DNA of 64,000 nucleotides from Thermoanaerobaculia bacterium (GTDB taxonomy: Bacteria; Acidobacteriota; Thermoanaerobaculia; Multivoradales; JAIOJS01): the NCBI GenBank assembly GCA_030429235.1, contig JAUIDB010000001.1:221696-285695 (forward strand). The letters run 5' to 3'. Position numbers and translations under genes: made by a program. Within the stretch, counting starts at the first letter, position 1, and each line of letters opens with the position of its first letter. Below, piece by piece: positions 29,405-37,789 of the stretch. A model generated the notes under the pieces. That model ran no database searches. It saw only the letters and a list, made by a program, of their open reading frames with translations, and was not told where the DNA came from.

Positions 29405-31504
29405 ATGACCCTCGCGACCACCGCCAACGCTCCGATCACCTCACTTCGCGCCTCGACCCTCTCGACCCTCGGGCTGGGCTCACCCCTCGACTGCTTCCGC
29501 CGCGGACGACTGCCGATGACCCCCGAGGAGGCGGTGTCTGCCGTCTTCGGACCGCCCGACCGGCGCGGCTCTCTGGTGATCTCCGGAGCCTCCGGAATCG
29601 TCGGGGCCGGTAAGACCATGCAGCTCGGCTCGCGTCTCGAACCCTTCGGGGTCCGCGTCGTGGCGCTGGACATGCCGGGTGCGCCCGACGGGATCGGCCG
29701 CCAGTACCCGGGCCTGGTGCGCGCCTTCGGTCGCGACGGGGCCGACCGGGTGATGAGCAACATTACGCGCTTGACCTACGATGGCAAGAGCCTGCCGCCG
29801 CAACTGCGCGAGTTCGACCCGCGCTTCCTCCTGGAGGCGATCCCCGAGATCCTCGACGTCAAGCGGTCCCACTACGAAGCCTTCCGGGCGGAGTATCCGG
29901 ATCTCGAGATTCGCTCCGTCACCTCCGGTTTCCCGGCCCGCGAACTCGGCGTCGGCGTGGCCCATCCCGCGTTTCCCCACGAGATCAACAAGATGTGGGA
30001 GATGGTGGAGGAGCCGGGGCGCGACGAACCGTCGAAGATCCCGGCTCTGCTCTGGGCCCTCGGGTTGGTGCCGGTGCCGGTGGCGGACCACTGGTCGTTC
30101 GTGCTCGACGTGATCTTCTGTGGTGTCACCCAGGCCGCGATCCGCTACCACCGAGCCAGCAACATGCCGTACTGGAAGATCGACAAGTGGGTACGGAAGA
30201 TCCTCGGCCCCAACCCCTTCCGGGCCCACGACGCGATCGGTGCCAAGGGGGCGAACTTCCTGACCTGGAGCTGCCTCCAGCACCTGGGGGAGCACTACGG
30301 TGAACTCTTCACCCCCACCACCGAGCTGGTGGAGCGCAAGGAGTCGGGCCAGAACTGGTACCCGCCGAACCATCTGCGCCCGATGGTCGACTGGGAGCTC
30401 GACGCGGCGGAGCAGGCGGAGCTGCGTGCCTGGTTGGTCGGTCCCATGGTACAGATGGCGAGTCTGATGCTGGAGGAGGAACGAGCCCATCCTGCCCTCG
30501 CCAACGCCATCGGCGAGACCTGCGCCCAGCTCTCCCACGGCGTCCTCGCCCTGGCCCGCGGACTCGGCCTCGAAGGCTCGCGCCAGGTGGTCAGCGACTA
30601 CCACCAGCTGCATCCGGCCGCCGCCGAGGGAGCGTGGTTCCCCGAAGCACTGACCGCCCTCGACGGCCCGGCCGGGCAGCAGCTCTACGTCAACGCCGAG
30701 CACGACGGTACCGTCGGGTCGCTCACGCTCTCGCGAGAGGCCTACAACTGGGACGTCGACGCCGAGCTCAACCGCGCCATCGATTGGCTCAAGGCCGAGG
30801 GTATCGAGCGCGTGATCTTGTCGGGTGACTTTCACTTGGCTACCCAGCTGGTGGGAGCCGACACCGCGGAGTTCTTTCCGGCGCTCGACGACGAGGAGCA
30901 GGGGTATCGGGTATCGCACGCCTGGTCGACGACGGCGCGTCGCCTGCACGACGAGTTCGCGACCTCGGTAGCGTTCCTCCACGGCAAACGCTGCCTCGGC
31001 GGCATGTTGGAACTCGTCCTCCACTGCCATTACGTGGTCGCCGAGTCTTCGGTGTCGCTCGGCTTCCCGGAGATCACGCTGCCGGTGGTGCCCGGCATGG
31101 AGGGCTGTCACTGGCCCTTCCGGCGGACGACGGCCGACCACTGGCCCCGGTTGTCCGAGTTGTTGTTCAGCGGTCGTCCGGTCAAGGCGGCCCTGGCCGA
31201 GGGCTGGTTGATCGACCGTGCGGCCCCGCTCGACGAGGCGCTGGCCAGCGCCTGGGAGTTGGCCACCGGAGACGGGATCGACCGCCGGCCGCTCGCCGAG
31301 GGGGCGGTCGAAACCAGCGCCCTCGCGGCGGCGCCCGAGGGAGCGGCGGCCGCGGCCATCCATGGCACGATCGTGGCTAGCCTCTCGGTGCCGCTCGCCG
31401 AGGCGCTCGAGCAGCAGTCGCGGCACTCCGGCCGCTTCATGCCGTCGCCGGAGTGTCGTGGCGGGGTCGTCGGTCAGACGCGCAACCGAGTCGAGCGGGT
31501 GTAG
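29405..31504 (+). CDS. 3-hydroxyacyl-CoA dehydrogenase/enoyl-CoA hydratase fusion, inverted order
   Basis: 699 residues. The N-terminal half is a 3-hydroxyacyl-CoA dehydrogenase: Rossmann motif SGASGIVGAGKTMQL near 60, FLLEAIPEILDVK, SVTSGFPAREL and catalytic His187 in VAHPAFPHEINK. The C-terminal half is a crotonase domain with Glu536 (GGMLELVLHC) and Glu556 (GFPEITLPVVPG), 20 residues apart as in classic hydratases. In FadB and FadJ the order is hydratase first, so this is reversed. It should hydrate enoyl-CoA and oxidise 3-hydroxyacyl-CoA for the neighbouring thiolase. AAGGAGG precedes the ATG. Confidence 0.88.
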   Translation: MTLATTANAPITSLRASTLSTLGLGSPLDCFRRGRLPMTPEEAVSAVFGPPDRRGSLVISGASGIVGAGKTMQLGSRLEPFGVRVVALDMPGAPDGIGRQYPGLVRAFGRDGADRVMSNITRLTYDGKSLPPQLREFDPRFLLEAIPEILDVKRSHYEAFRAEYPDLEIRSVTSGFPARELGVGVAHPAFPHEINKMWEMVEEPGRDEPSKIPALLWALGLVPVPVADHWSFVLDVIFCGVTQAAIRYHRASNMPYWKIDKWVRKILGPNPFRAHDAIGAKGANFLTWSCLQHLGEHYGELFTPTTELVERKESGQNWYPPNHLRPMVDWELDAAEQAELRAWLVGPMVQMASLMLEEERAHPALANAIGETCAQLSHGVLALARGLGLEGSRQVVSDYHQLHPAAAEGAWFPEALTALDGPAGQQLYVNAEHDGTVGSLTLSREAYNWDVDAELNRAIDWLKAEGIERVILSGDFHLATQLVGADTAEFFPALDDEEQGYRVSHAWSTTARRLHDEFATSVAFLHGKRCLGGMLELVLHCHYVVAESSVSLGFPEITLPVVPGMEGCHWPFRRTTADHWPRLSELLFSGRPVKAALAEGWLIDRAAPLDEALASAWELATGDGIDRRPLAEGAVETSALAAAPEGAAAAAIHGTIVASLSVPLAEALEQQSRHSGRFMPSPECRGGVVGQTRNRVERV

Positions 31505-31508
31505 GGTG

Positions 31509-32318
31509 ATGGTCGAAGCCAGCTCGCGCCCCGCCAACGCCGACATCCCCGTCGTGATCCTGTGTGGAGGCCAGGGCACGCGCCTGCGGGAGGAGACCGA
31601 GTACCGTCCCAAACCGATGGTCGAAATCGGCGGCAAGCCGATCCTGTGGCACATCATGAAGACCTACGGCCACTACGGCTTTCGGCGCTTCGTCCTCTGC
31701 CTCGGGTACAAGGGCTACGTCATCAAGCAGTACTTCCTGCGCTACCGGGAACACCTGGCGGACTTCACCCTCGACATGGCCAGTGGGGACACCCGCTTCC
31801 ACGATGACCGGGGCCGCGAGGACTGGCTGGTGACCTGCGCCGAAACCGGACCCGACAGCTTCACCGGCACCCGGTTGCAGCGCGTAGGCCAGTATCTCGA
31901 TGCGCCGACCTTCTGCTTCACCTACGGCGACGGGGTGGCGGACATCGACCTCGACGCCCTGCTCGACTACCACTTCGCGGCCGGTACGGTGGCCACCGTG
32001 ACCGGAGTCCATCCGAGTTCCCGCTTTGGCGAGATCTCGGTGGCGGGGGGCAAGGCCCTCGAGTTCAACGAAAAGCCGACGGTCAAGGAAGGCGTGGTCT
32101 CCGGAGGGTTCTTCGTCTTCCAGCGCGAGATGCTCGACTACCTCGACGGCAGCCTCAACCAGCACCTCGAGCACGACCCCCTACGCCACGTCGCCCGCGA
32201 CGGGGAGCTGTCGGTCTACGTGCACGAGGGCTTCTGGCACTCGATGGACACCTACCGCGACTACCTGCACCTCAACGGTCTCTGGGAGCGAGGCGAGGCG
32301 GACTGGAAGGTCTGGTAG
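31509..32318 (+). CDS. rfbF: Glucose-1-phosphate cytidylyltransferase
   Basis: 269 residues (family about 257). The nucleotidyltransferase motif ILCGGQGTRLREET is near residue 15, then RPKPMVEIGGKPILWHIM, TYGDGVADIDLD and EFNEKPTVKEGVVSGGFFVF. It makes CDP-glucose from CTP and glucose-1-phosphate, the first step to CDP-linked 3,6-dideoxyhexoses. The CDP-glucose dehydratase usually beside it is missing. It begins 4 bases after the fusion gene, in the same operon as two fatty-acid-type genes, which is odd. A GTG at 31506 is an alternative start. Confidence 0.9.
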   Translation: MVEASSRPANADIPVVILCGGQGTRLREETEYRPKPMVEIGGKPILWHIMKTYGHYGFRRFVLCLGYKGYVIKQYFLRYREHLADFTLDMASGDTRFHDDRGREDWLVTCAETGPDSFTGTRLQRVGQYLDAPTFCFTYGDGVADIDLDALLDYHFAAGTVATVTGVHPSSRFGEISVAGGKALEFNEKPTVKEGVVSGGFFVFQREMLDYLDGSLNQHLEHDPLRHVARDGELSVYVHEGFWHSMDTYRDYLHLNGLWERGEADWKVW

Positions 32319-33245
32319 CTACTCCCGGCCGGCGAGCCAGCGGACGATATTCAGGGCTAGTCGCCGGTTGTCGAGCGGTTGGCCGCTGGGGTCGACCGTA
32401 GCGGGATCGAGACCGCGCGGTCCGAACATCCCGGCCTCTCCCAGGATCACCACGCGGCCCTGGCCATGGTCCAGGGCTAGTCCCTGGCTGCGCCCGGCGG
32501 CGGACGCCCGCCGGTCGCCGGGTGACGTCTCCTGCCAGTGGTCGACCTTCCAGACTCGGTGCCGGTCGACGGCCTGGGACTGCAAGACTAGAAACGACCG
32601 ACTGTGCGCCGGGCCGGTGAGCGATTGGCCGAGAAAGGTCGCGACCCGGTCGACCCGTTGGTCTGGCGTACGGCCCCGAGTGACCGGGTGGTCGACGAGC
32701 GAGCCCTGGTCGCGCAGGAAGACGATGTCTCGACCGTCGTGGGCCCAGTCGGGCGCCGAGTCGGTGGCCGAGCCCTGAGTCGGATCCTCGGTGAAGGCGT
32801 TGCTGCCCTCCACCCCGAACTGGCGGGCGAGCGTGGCCGTGGCCCCTCCGATCGGTCGGTGATCGGTAATCAACAGCAACCCTCCTCCGCCCCGAACCCA
32901 GTGCTCGAGGGTCTCGATCTCCGCGCCGCTGAAGGCGGCCTTCTCTCGCTCGGCCAGGCGAGTGCCGCGTGCGGCGCCGCGGGGAGTGGAGATCAGAAGC
33001 ACGTCGAAACCGGCGAGTTGGTCGGCCGTCAGAAGCGCGGGACTGGACTCGACCTCGATCTGGTGGGCGCGGAACAGGGCGTCGAGGCTGCGGCCCGGCC
33101 CGTCGCGGCGGTGGACGTTGTGGTGCCCTTCGTCCCAGAGGAGGCGAATCGTCGGCTCGTCGGCCCCGGCGGCGAGGGTCGGCGCACCGAGCAGAGCGAC
33201 GCAGAGACCGCCGAGGGCTCGGTGGCGCCAGGAGACTCTGCTCAC
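32319..33245 (-). CDS. Exported DUF4350-like protein
   Basis: 308 residues from GTG 33245, which overlaps the zinc-finger gene stop (GTGA). A signal peptide is clear (ALGGLCVALLGAPTLAAG). The rest resembles a glutamine-amidotransferase-like/DUF4350 Rossmann domain: AGFDVLLISTPRGAARGT, WVRGGGGLLLITDHRPIGG and GQGRVVILGEAGMFG. These occur in unfoldase or transport-associated proteins and usually lack catalytic Cys, as here. The function is unknown. It is convergent with rfbF with no spacer. Confidence 0.75.
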   Translation of the reverse strand: MSRVSWRHRALGGLCVALLGAPTLAAGADEPTIRLLWDEGHHNVHRRDGPGRSLDALFRAHQIEVESSPALLTADQLAGFDVLLISTPRGAARGTRLAEREKAAFSGAEIETLEHWVRGGGGLLLITDHRPIGGATATLARQFGVEGSNAFTEDPTQGSATDSAPDWAHDGRDIVFLRDQGSLVDHPVTRGRTPDQRVDRVATFLGQSLTGPAHSRSFLVLQSQAVDRHRVWKVDHWQETSPGDRRASAAGRSQGLALDHGQGRVVILGEAGMFGPRGLDPATVDPSGQPLDNRRLALNIVRWLAGRE

Positions 33246-33613
33246 GAGCGCTGTCGGGCCTCGCGTTCGAACATGTCCTGGCACTCGAGGCAGAAGGGTG
33301 ACTCGGGCAGGAACTCCAGTCGTCCCACGCCGATCGCCCCCTTGCAACTGCGGCACAGCCCGTAGGTTCCCTGCTCGAATGCGGCCAGCGCCACGTCGAC
33401 CTGCTGGCGACGGATGTCGAGCAGGTGTTTGTTCTTCTGCGCCATCCCCTGCATCTGCATCGCATCCATCCGCGAGAGTCGCCCGATCGGTAGGTCGAGG
33501 TCGACCGGGCGAGCGTTGATCTCGGTCTGGGCCAGCAGCTCGGCGATCTCGACCTTGGCGATCTCGAGGCGTTGCCGAAGCGCTTCTGTCTGCTCCGCCG
33601 TCAGGTGGTTCAT
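33242..33613 (-). CDS. DksA/TraR family zinc-finger protein
   Basis: 123 residues. The C4 finger is Cys87, Cys90, Cys108 and Cys111 (CRSCKGAIG and CLEC), preceded by a long helical coiled-coil part (about 1-80). DksA-type proteins enter the RNA polymerase secondary channel and tune initiation with ppGpp; the acidic tip residues of true DksA are not obvious here, so a TraR-like or unrelated regulatory role is possible. The ATG at 33613 lies 7 bases after a TAGGAT box, so it appears leaderless. Confidence 0.88.
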   Translation of the reverse strand: MNHLTAEQTEALRQRLEIAKVEIAELLAQTEINARPVDLDLPIGRLSRMDAMQMQGMAQKNKHLLDIRRQQVDVALAAFEQGTYGLCRSCKGAIGVGRLEFLPESPFCLECQDMFEREARQRS

Positions 33614-33620
33614 GGCACAG

Positions 33621-33626
33621 ATCCTA
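33621..33626 (-). promoter_or_regulatory. -10 box 7 bases before a start codon (leaderless)
   Basis: TAGGAT on the minus strand ends 7 bases upstream of the ATG at 33613; the intervening CTGTGCC cannot act as a Shine-Dalgarno. Confidence 0.6.
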
Positions 33627-33650
33627 GTGCACCGACCCTGCTCCCTGGGG

Positions 33651-34892
33651 CTAGTGGGCTCGGGCCTGCCGACGAAGCCAGGCGTAGGTCAGCGGCGGGA
33701 TCGTCACCGCTGCCGCGCCGATCAGATTCAGTCCAGAGTAGCCCACCATCGCCAGCAGCAGGCCGCCCAGGGTCGAACCGGCAGCGGCGCTGGACCAGAC
33801 GATGGTGTCGGCCAACCCCTGAGCCCGAACCCGGTGCTCGTCGGGAACCGACTCGCTCAGCAGAGCGCTCCCGGCGACGAATCCGAAGTTCCAACCGAGA
33901 CCGAGCAGGAAGAGGGAGACCACCAACTGCAGCCGATCGTGGCCCGCCGCCGGAGCGGCGAGCAGCGCCGCGGCCAGTAGCATCGCCTCACCGGTGAAGA
34001 TCACCGGCAACCGCCCCCAGCGGTCCGCCAGGAAGCCGGTGAGGGGGGAGAGGGCGAACATGCCGAAGGTGTGGGCTGAAAGTACGAGACCGACGATGGT
34101 CAGTCCTTCGCCGGCGTGTCGGATGTGGACCGGGGTCATCGACATGATCAGGACCATGACGAACTGTCCGACCATCATCGCCACCAGGGCGAAGCGCACG
34201 CGAACGGGGCGCAGCAGATTGCGTTTGCGCACCCGAAGCGCGGGTCCGGCCGGGTCCAGCACCGTCAGCTCGGTGGTACCGACCGCATCGGGCAGAGGGG
34301 GTACCAGGATCCGCAGCAAACCCCAGGCGAGAAGGCTGGCCAGGGCGGCGAGCAGATAGGGCCCGACCAGTCCCTCGGCGCCGAGGCGCTGTGCGATCTC
34401 TTGCGACGGCTGCAGGAGCAGGGGGCCGACCACGGCCCCGATGGTTCCGGCCCACACCACGAGGCTGATGGCGGCACCCCGCTGCTCGCGTGGGTAGAGG
34501 TCACCGGCGGCGTAGCGGGCGAGGTGGCGGGCGCCGTACCCGGCACCGAACAGGAACAGGGTCGTGAGCACCAGGCCCAGTGATCCAAGGACGACGCTCC
34601 ACGCCGTCCCGGCGACTGCGACCGTAGCGACGGCGAAGCCGAGCGACAGGCCGAAGTTGCGGCCGAAACGCTCCATGACCCGCGACAGAAGGCTGGCCCC
34701 GAGGGCCATACCCAGCACCGTCACGGCCCCCGGCACTCCGCTCCAGCGTGGGGACCCCACAAGGTCCTCCGCCACCAAGGGAGCGACCGACAGGGCCGGG
34801 ATGTAGCCGATCGCCGCCAGGGCCACGGCCCCGAACAGGCCGCTCATGGCGAAGCGGCGTTGGGACGCGGTCAGTGCGGGGTGAAGAGTCAT
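33651..34892 (-). CDS. Major facilitator superfamily transporter
   Basis: 413 residues with about twelve membrane helices and a central basic loop (RVRKRNLLRPVRVR). The MFS motif A variant is FLADRWGRLPVIF between helices 8 and 9, and VMERFGRNFGLS in the first half. Drug or metabolite export is most likely, but the substrate is unknown. It is divergent from the dynamin-like gene, with 45 bases between the two starts. No leaderless -10 box is seen at its start. Confidence 0.88.
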   Translation of the reverse strand: MTLHPALTASQRRFAMSGLFGAVALAAIGYIPALSVAPLVAEDLVGSPRWSGVPGAVTVLGMALGASLLSRVMERFGRNFGLSLGFAVATVAVAGTAWSVVLGSLGLVLTTLFLFGAGYGARHLARYAAGDLYPREQRGAAISLVVWAGTIGAVVGPLLLQPSQEIAQRLGAEGLVGPYLLAALASLLAWGLLRILVPPLPDAVGTTELTVLDPAGPALRVRKRNLLRPVRVRFALVAMMVGQFVMVLIMSMTPVHIRHAGEGLTIVGLVLSAHTFGMFALSPLTGFLADRWGRLPVIFTGEAMLLAAALLAAPAAGHDRLQLVVSLFLLGLGWNFGFVAGSALLSESVPDEHRVRAQGLADTIVWSSAAAGSTLGGLLLAMVGYSGLNLIGAAAVTIPPLTYAWLRRQARAH

Positions 34893-34923
34893 GGCGACGG
34901 GGCGTGGGTCGGTGGGGCTGCGG

Positions 34924-34929
34924 TAGGAT
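34924..34929 (+). promoter_or_regulatory. -10 box 8 bases before a start codon (leaderless)
   Basis: TAGGAT ends 8 bases upstream of the ATG at 34938. Confidence 0.55.
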
Positions 34930-34937
34930 GGCGCTCG

Positions 34938-36662
34938 ATGCAGCGCATTCTAGACACCAAACAGGAAGGGGTCGTGGCCGCCGAGCGCAGTGCGCTCGGC
35001 AAGCTCCGCGAAGCGCTGGTCGAGGTCGAGGCGAGCCTCGAAGATCGCTACACCCTCGACCGGTCGATTCGCCAGCTCGACGAGCTGTTTCTGATCGTGG
35101 TGGCGGGGGAGTTCAACTCCGGCAAAAGCACCCTGCTGAATGCACTGCTCGGGGGTGAATTTCTGGCCGAAGGCGTGACCCCGACCACCGGTCAGGTCGA
35201 GCTGCTGCGGTACGGAGAGGCCGAAGCCACCTCCAGCGAGAGCGGCTTTCTGGCGCGGAGTCTGCCGGTCGAGTTGCTGCGCGACACGCTGCTGGTCGAC
35301 ACTCCGGGAACCAACGCCCTCGATCGACAGCACGAAGCGATCACCGAGGAGTTCCTGCCGCGGGCCGATCTGGTGCTCTTCGTCACCTCGGCCGACCGGC
35401 CCTTCTCGGAAAGCGAGAAGCGCTTCCTCGAGCGGATTCGGCGTTGGGGCAAGAAGCTCGTTTTCGTGGTCAACAAGATCGACATCCTGCGCGATCGTTC
35501 GGAACGCGACCAGGTCGTGGGCTGGGTCTCGGAGAACGCCCAGCAGCTGGTCGGCGTGGAAGCGCCGGTGTTTCCGGTGGCGGCCCGTCAGGCCCTGGCC
35601 GCTCGCCACTCGGACGACGCGGCCGGTCTCCAGGTCACGGGACTCGACGCGCTCGAGGCCTACTTGCGGGAGACGCTCGATGCCACTGAACGCCTGCGCC
35701 TCAAGCTGGCGAATCCGCTGGGAGTGGGGCGGGAACTCTTGGGGAGATATCGGGATGCCTTCGACGAGCGCCTCGAACTCCTCGGTGAGGACATCCAGGC
35801 CCTGACCGACATCGAAGAGCAGGTCTCCTTGTACCGGGAGGACCTCCGTCGGCAGTTCGAGTTTCGCCTGGCCGACATCGACCAGGTACTCCACGCCTTC
35901 GAGCAGCGCGGCCGTCAGTTCTTCGCCGAGCATCTGCGCCTGGCCCGGGTCTTCGATCTGCTCGACAAGGAGCGCACCCGCGCCGACTTCGAGCGCAAGG
36001 TGATCGCCGATTTGCCGCAGGAACTGGACCAGCGGGTGCAGGAGCTGATCGACTGGCTAATCCAGTCAGAGCTCGAGCAGTGGCAGGCCGCTTCGAAGCG
36101 GCTCGAGGAACGGCGGCGACACCACGCCGAACGGATCGTCGGCGTGATGGGGGACTTCGACCTCGATCGCCAGCGCCGACTCGACTCGGTGGGGCGGTCG
36201 GCCCAACGCAGTCTCGAGACCTACGATCGTGCGGCCGAGGCGCGGCGCCTGGCGCAGTCGGTGCGCGATGCCGTGACCCACACCGCGCTGGTCGAGGTGG
36301 GGGCGGTCGGATTGGGAACCGCAGTGACGCTGGCCACCACCACCCAGGTGATCGACGTCACGGGATTGCTGTTGGCGGGGACGATGGCGACCCTCGGCTT
36401 GCTGATCCTGCCGGCGCGCCGGCGCAAGGCGCGTCGCGAACTCGAAGAAAAAACGCTGGCGCTCCGCCGCGAGCTGACCCAGGCGCTCCGCGAGCAGTTC
36501 GACCGCGAACTCGAGGGCAGCATCCTCCGGCTGGAGGAGGCAACCGGTCCCTACACCCGTTTCGTGCGGGCCGAGCGGGGCCGACTGGAGAACATCAGCG
36601 TCCGCCTGGCCGGGGTCGAGAACGATCTGGCCTCGATCGCGCAGCGGCTCAAAGAGCTCTGA
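34938..36662 (+). CDS. Bacterial dynamin-like GTPase
   Basis: 574 residues. GTPase motifs: P-loop Gly57-Ser64 (GEFNSGKS), switch threonines at TPTTG (81-85), DTPG 121-124, NKID 179-182. Long helical stalk regions follow (about 250-445). A two-helix membrane hairpin at about 449-491 then leads into basic residues and a final coiled coil. This matches BDLP/LeoA-type proteins that remodel or protect membranes. The ATG at 34938 follows a TAGGAT box by 8 bases; upstream in-frame starts lack support. It is followed after 37 bases by a Rieske protein. Confidence 0.9.
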   Translation: MQRILDTKQEGVVAAERSALGKLREALVEVEASLEDRYTLDRSIRQLDELFLIVVAGEFNSGKSTLLNALLGGEFLAEGVTPTTGQVELLRYGEAEATSSESGFLARSLPVELLRDTLLVDTPGTNALDRQHEAITEEFLPRADLVLFVTSADRPFSESEKRFLERIRRWGKKLVFVVNKIDILRDRSERDQVVGWVSENAQQLVGVEAPVFPVAARQALAARHSDDAAGLQVTGLDALEAYLRETLDATERLRLKLANPLGVGRELLGRYRDAFDERLELLGEDIQALTDIEEQVSLYREDLRRQFEFRLADIDQVLHAFEQRGRQFFAEHLRLARVFDLLDKERTRADFERKVIADLPQELDQRVQELIDWLIQSELEQWQAASKRLEERRRHHAERIVGVMGDFDLDRQRRLDSVGRSAQRSLETYDRAAEARRLAQSVRDAVTHTALVEVGAVGLGTAVTLATTTQVIDVTGLLLAGTMATLGLLILPARRRKARRELEEKTLALRRELTQALREQFDRELEGSILRLEEATGPYTRFVRAERGRLENISVRLAGVENDLASIAQRLKEL

Positions 36663-36699
36663 ACCTACCGCGTTTCCTGCCTCCCTCGGAGATCTCTGC

Positions 36700-37023
36700 A
36701 TGTCCTACATCCAGCTCGCCGCCGTCGACGAAGTCCCGGAAGGGGGCATGATCTGTCGCCGGCACGGTTCCCATCAGGTGACCCTCTCCAAGGTCGACGG
36801 CGAGGTCTTTGCCATCGACAACGAGTGCACCCACGCCGGAGCGCCGCTCGACGAGGGCACCCTGGGGCGGGAGGGCAAGTACCTGATCACCTGTCCCTGG
36901 CACGATGCCCACTTCGACTGTCGCACCGGCCAGGCGGACCCCGATACGCCCTGGGGCGAAGACGCCACCGCGTACGCAGTACGGATTCGGGAGGGGCAGG
37001 TCTGGGTCGACCTTCCCGACTGA
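36700..37023 (+). CDS. Rieske 2Fe-2S ferredoxin-like protein
   Basis: 107 residues, a single Rieske domain. Cluster ligands are Cys43 and His45 (NECTHAGAP) and Cys65 and His68 (CPWHDAHFD). Size and lack of membrane segment match the soluble ferredoxin subunits of dioxygenases or NirD-like proteins. No oxygenase gene is nearby, so the electron partner is unknown. CGGAGA precedes the ATG at 36700. It lies between a dynamin-like gene and a DUF2071 gene in one apparent operon. Confidence 0.93.
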   Translation: MSYIQLAAVDEVPEGGMICRRHGSHQVTLSKVDGEVFAIDNECTHAGAPLDEGTLGREGKYLITCPWHDAHFDCRTGQADPDTPWGEDATAYAVRIREGQVWVDLPD

Positions 37024-37033
37024 GGGATCCCAG

Positions 37034-37759
37034 ATGGCGCGGTTCCCCTGGCGACAGACCTGGTCCGATCTGGCGTTTTTTCATTGGTCGGTACCCGTAG
37101 TGGCGCTGCGCCCCTGGGTACCCGAGGTGCTCGAGATTCGGCAGCGAGAAGGCGTGACCTGGATCGGTGTCGTTCCCTTCCGCATGGAGGGGGTGGGCTG
37201 GGGCCGGCTCCCGGGCCTACCGGGTCACACGAACTTCCCGGAGATCAACGTACGTCTGTACGTCGAGTACCAGGGGCGCCCCGGGGTTTGGTTCCTCAGC
37301 CTCGAAGCTCCGCCGCGCCTGGTGGTGTGGGCGGCCCGCCGGTTCTTTGGTTTGCCCTACTCCCGCAGTCAGGTCGATCTGGTATCCACGGCGGGAGTGG
37401 CGCAGTCGCCCGCCGGCGCCGAGGTTCGAGTGGCTTCGTGCCGCCTGCCCCCGCAGCCCGCACTGACGCTGCGGGCTCGCTACGGCCCGGTCGGCCCGGT
37501 CGCCTACGCGGATCCGGGCACATTGGAACGCTGGCTGACCGATCTGCTGCGCCTGTATAGCGTGCGCCCCGACGGCAGTCTCTGGGAGGCCGAAGTGGAG
37601 CACGGACCGTGGCCGCTTCAGCCAGCGGAGGCCACCCTCGAGGCCAACGATCTCCTGAGCCCCTACGGTCTAGACTTGGCCCCGCTGGCTCCCGAGCACG
37701 TCCTGTTCAGCCGCCGTTTGCCCGTACGGATGACGCCGCTGCGTCCGGTCGCTCCCTGA
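37034..37759 (+). CDS. DUF2071 (YqjF-like) protein
   Basis: 241 residues. Typical features are an N-terminal FFHWSVPVVALRPWVP segment, IGVVPFRMEGVGWG, TNFPEINVRLYVEYQGRPGV and a C-terminal HVLFSRRLPVRM. The family is common in bacteria but has no proven biochemical role; the fold resembles acetoacetate decarboxylase-like barrels. The ATG at 37034 is 10 bases after the Rieske gene stop, with GAGGGATC upstream. It is convergent with the sulfatase-fold gene. Confidence 0.88.
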   Translation: MARFPWRQTWSDLAFFHWSVPVVALRPWVPEVLEIRQREGVTWIGVVPFRMEGVGWGRLPGLPGHTNFPEINVRLYVEYQGRPGVWFLSLEAPPRLVVWAARRFFGLPYSRSQVDLVSTAGVAQSPAGAEVRVASCRLPPQPALTLRARYGPVGPVAYADPGTLERWLTDLLRLYSVRPDGSLWEAEVEHGPWPLQPAEATLEANDLLSPYGLDLAPLAPEHVLFSRRLPVRMTPLRPVAP

Positions 37760-37789
37760 CCACGCCTCGGCAAGTACGCTCGGGTCGAG

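Noticed and set aside
29480-31657. 725-codon minus-strand frame
   Set aside because: Antisense to the dehydrogenase-hydratase fusion, which has conserved catalytic residues.
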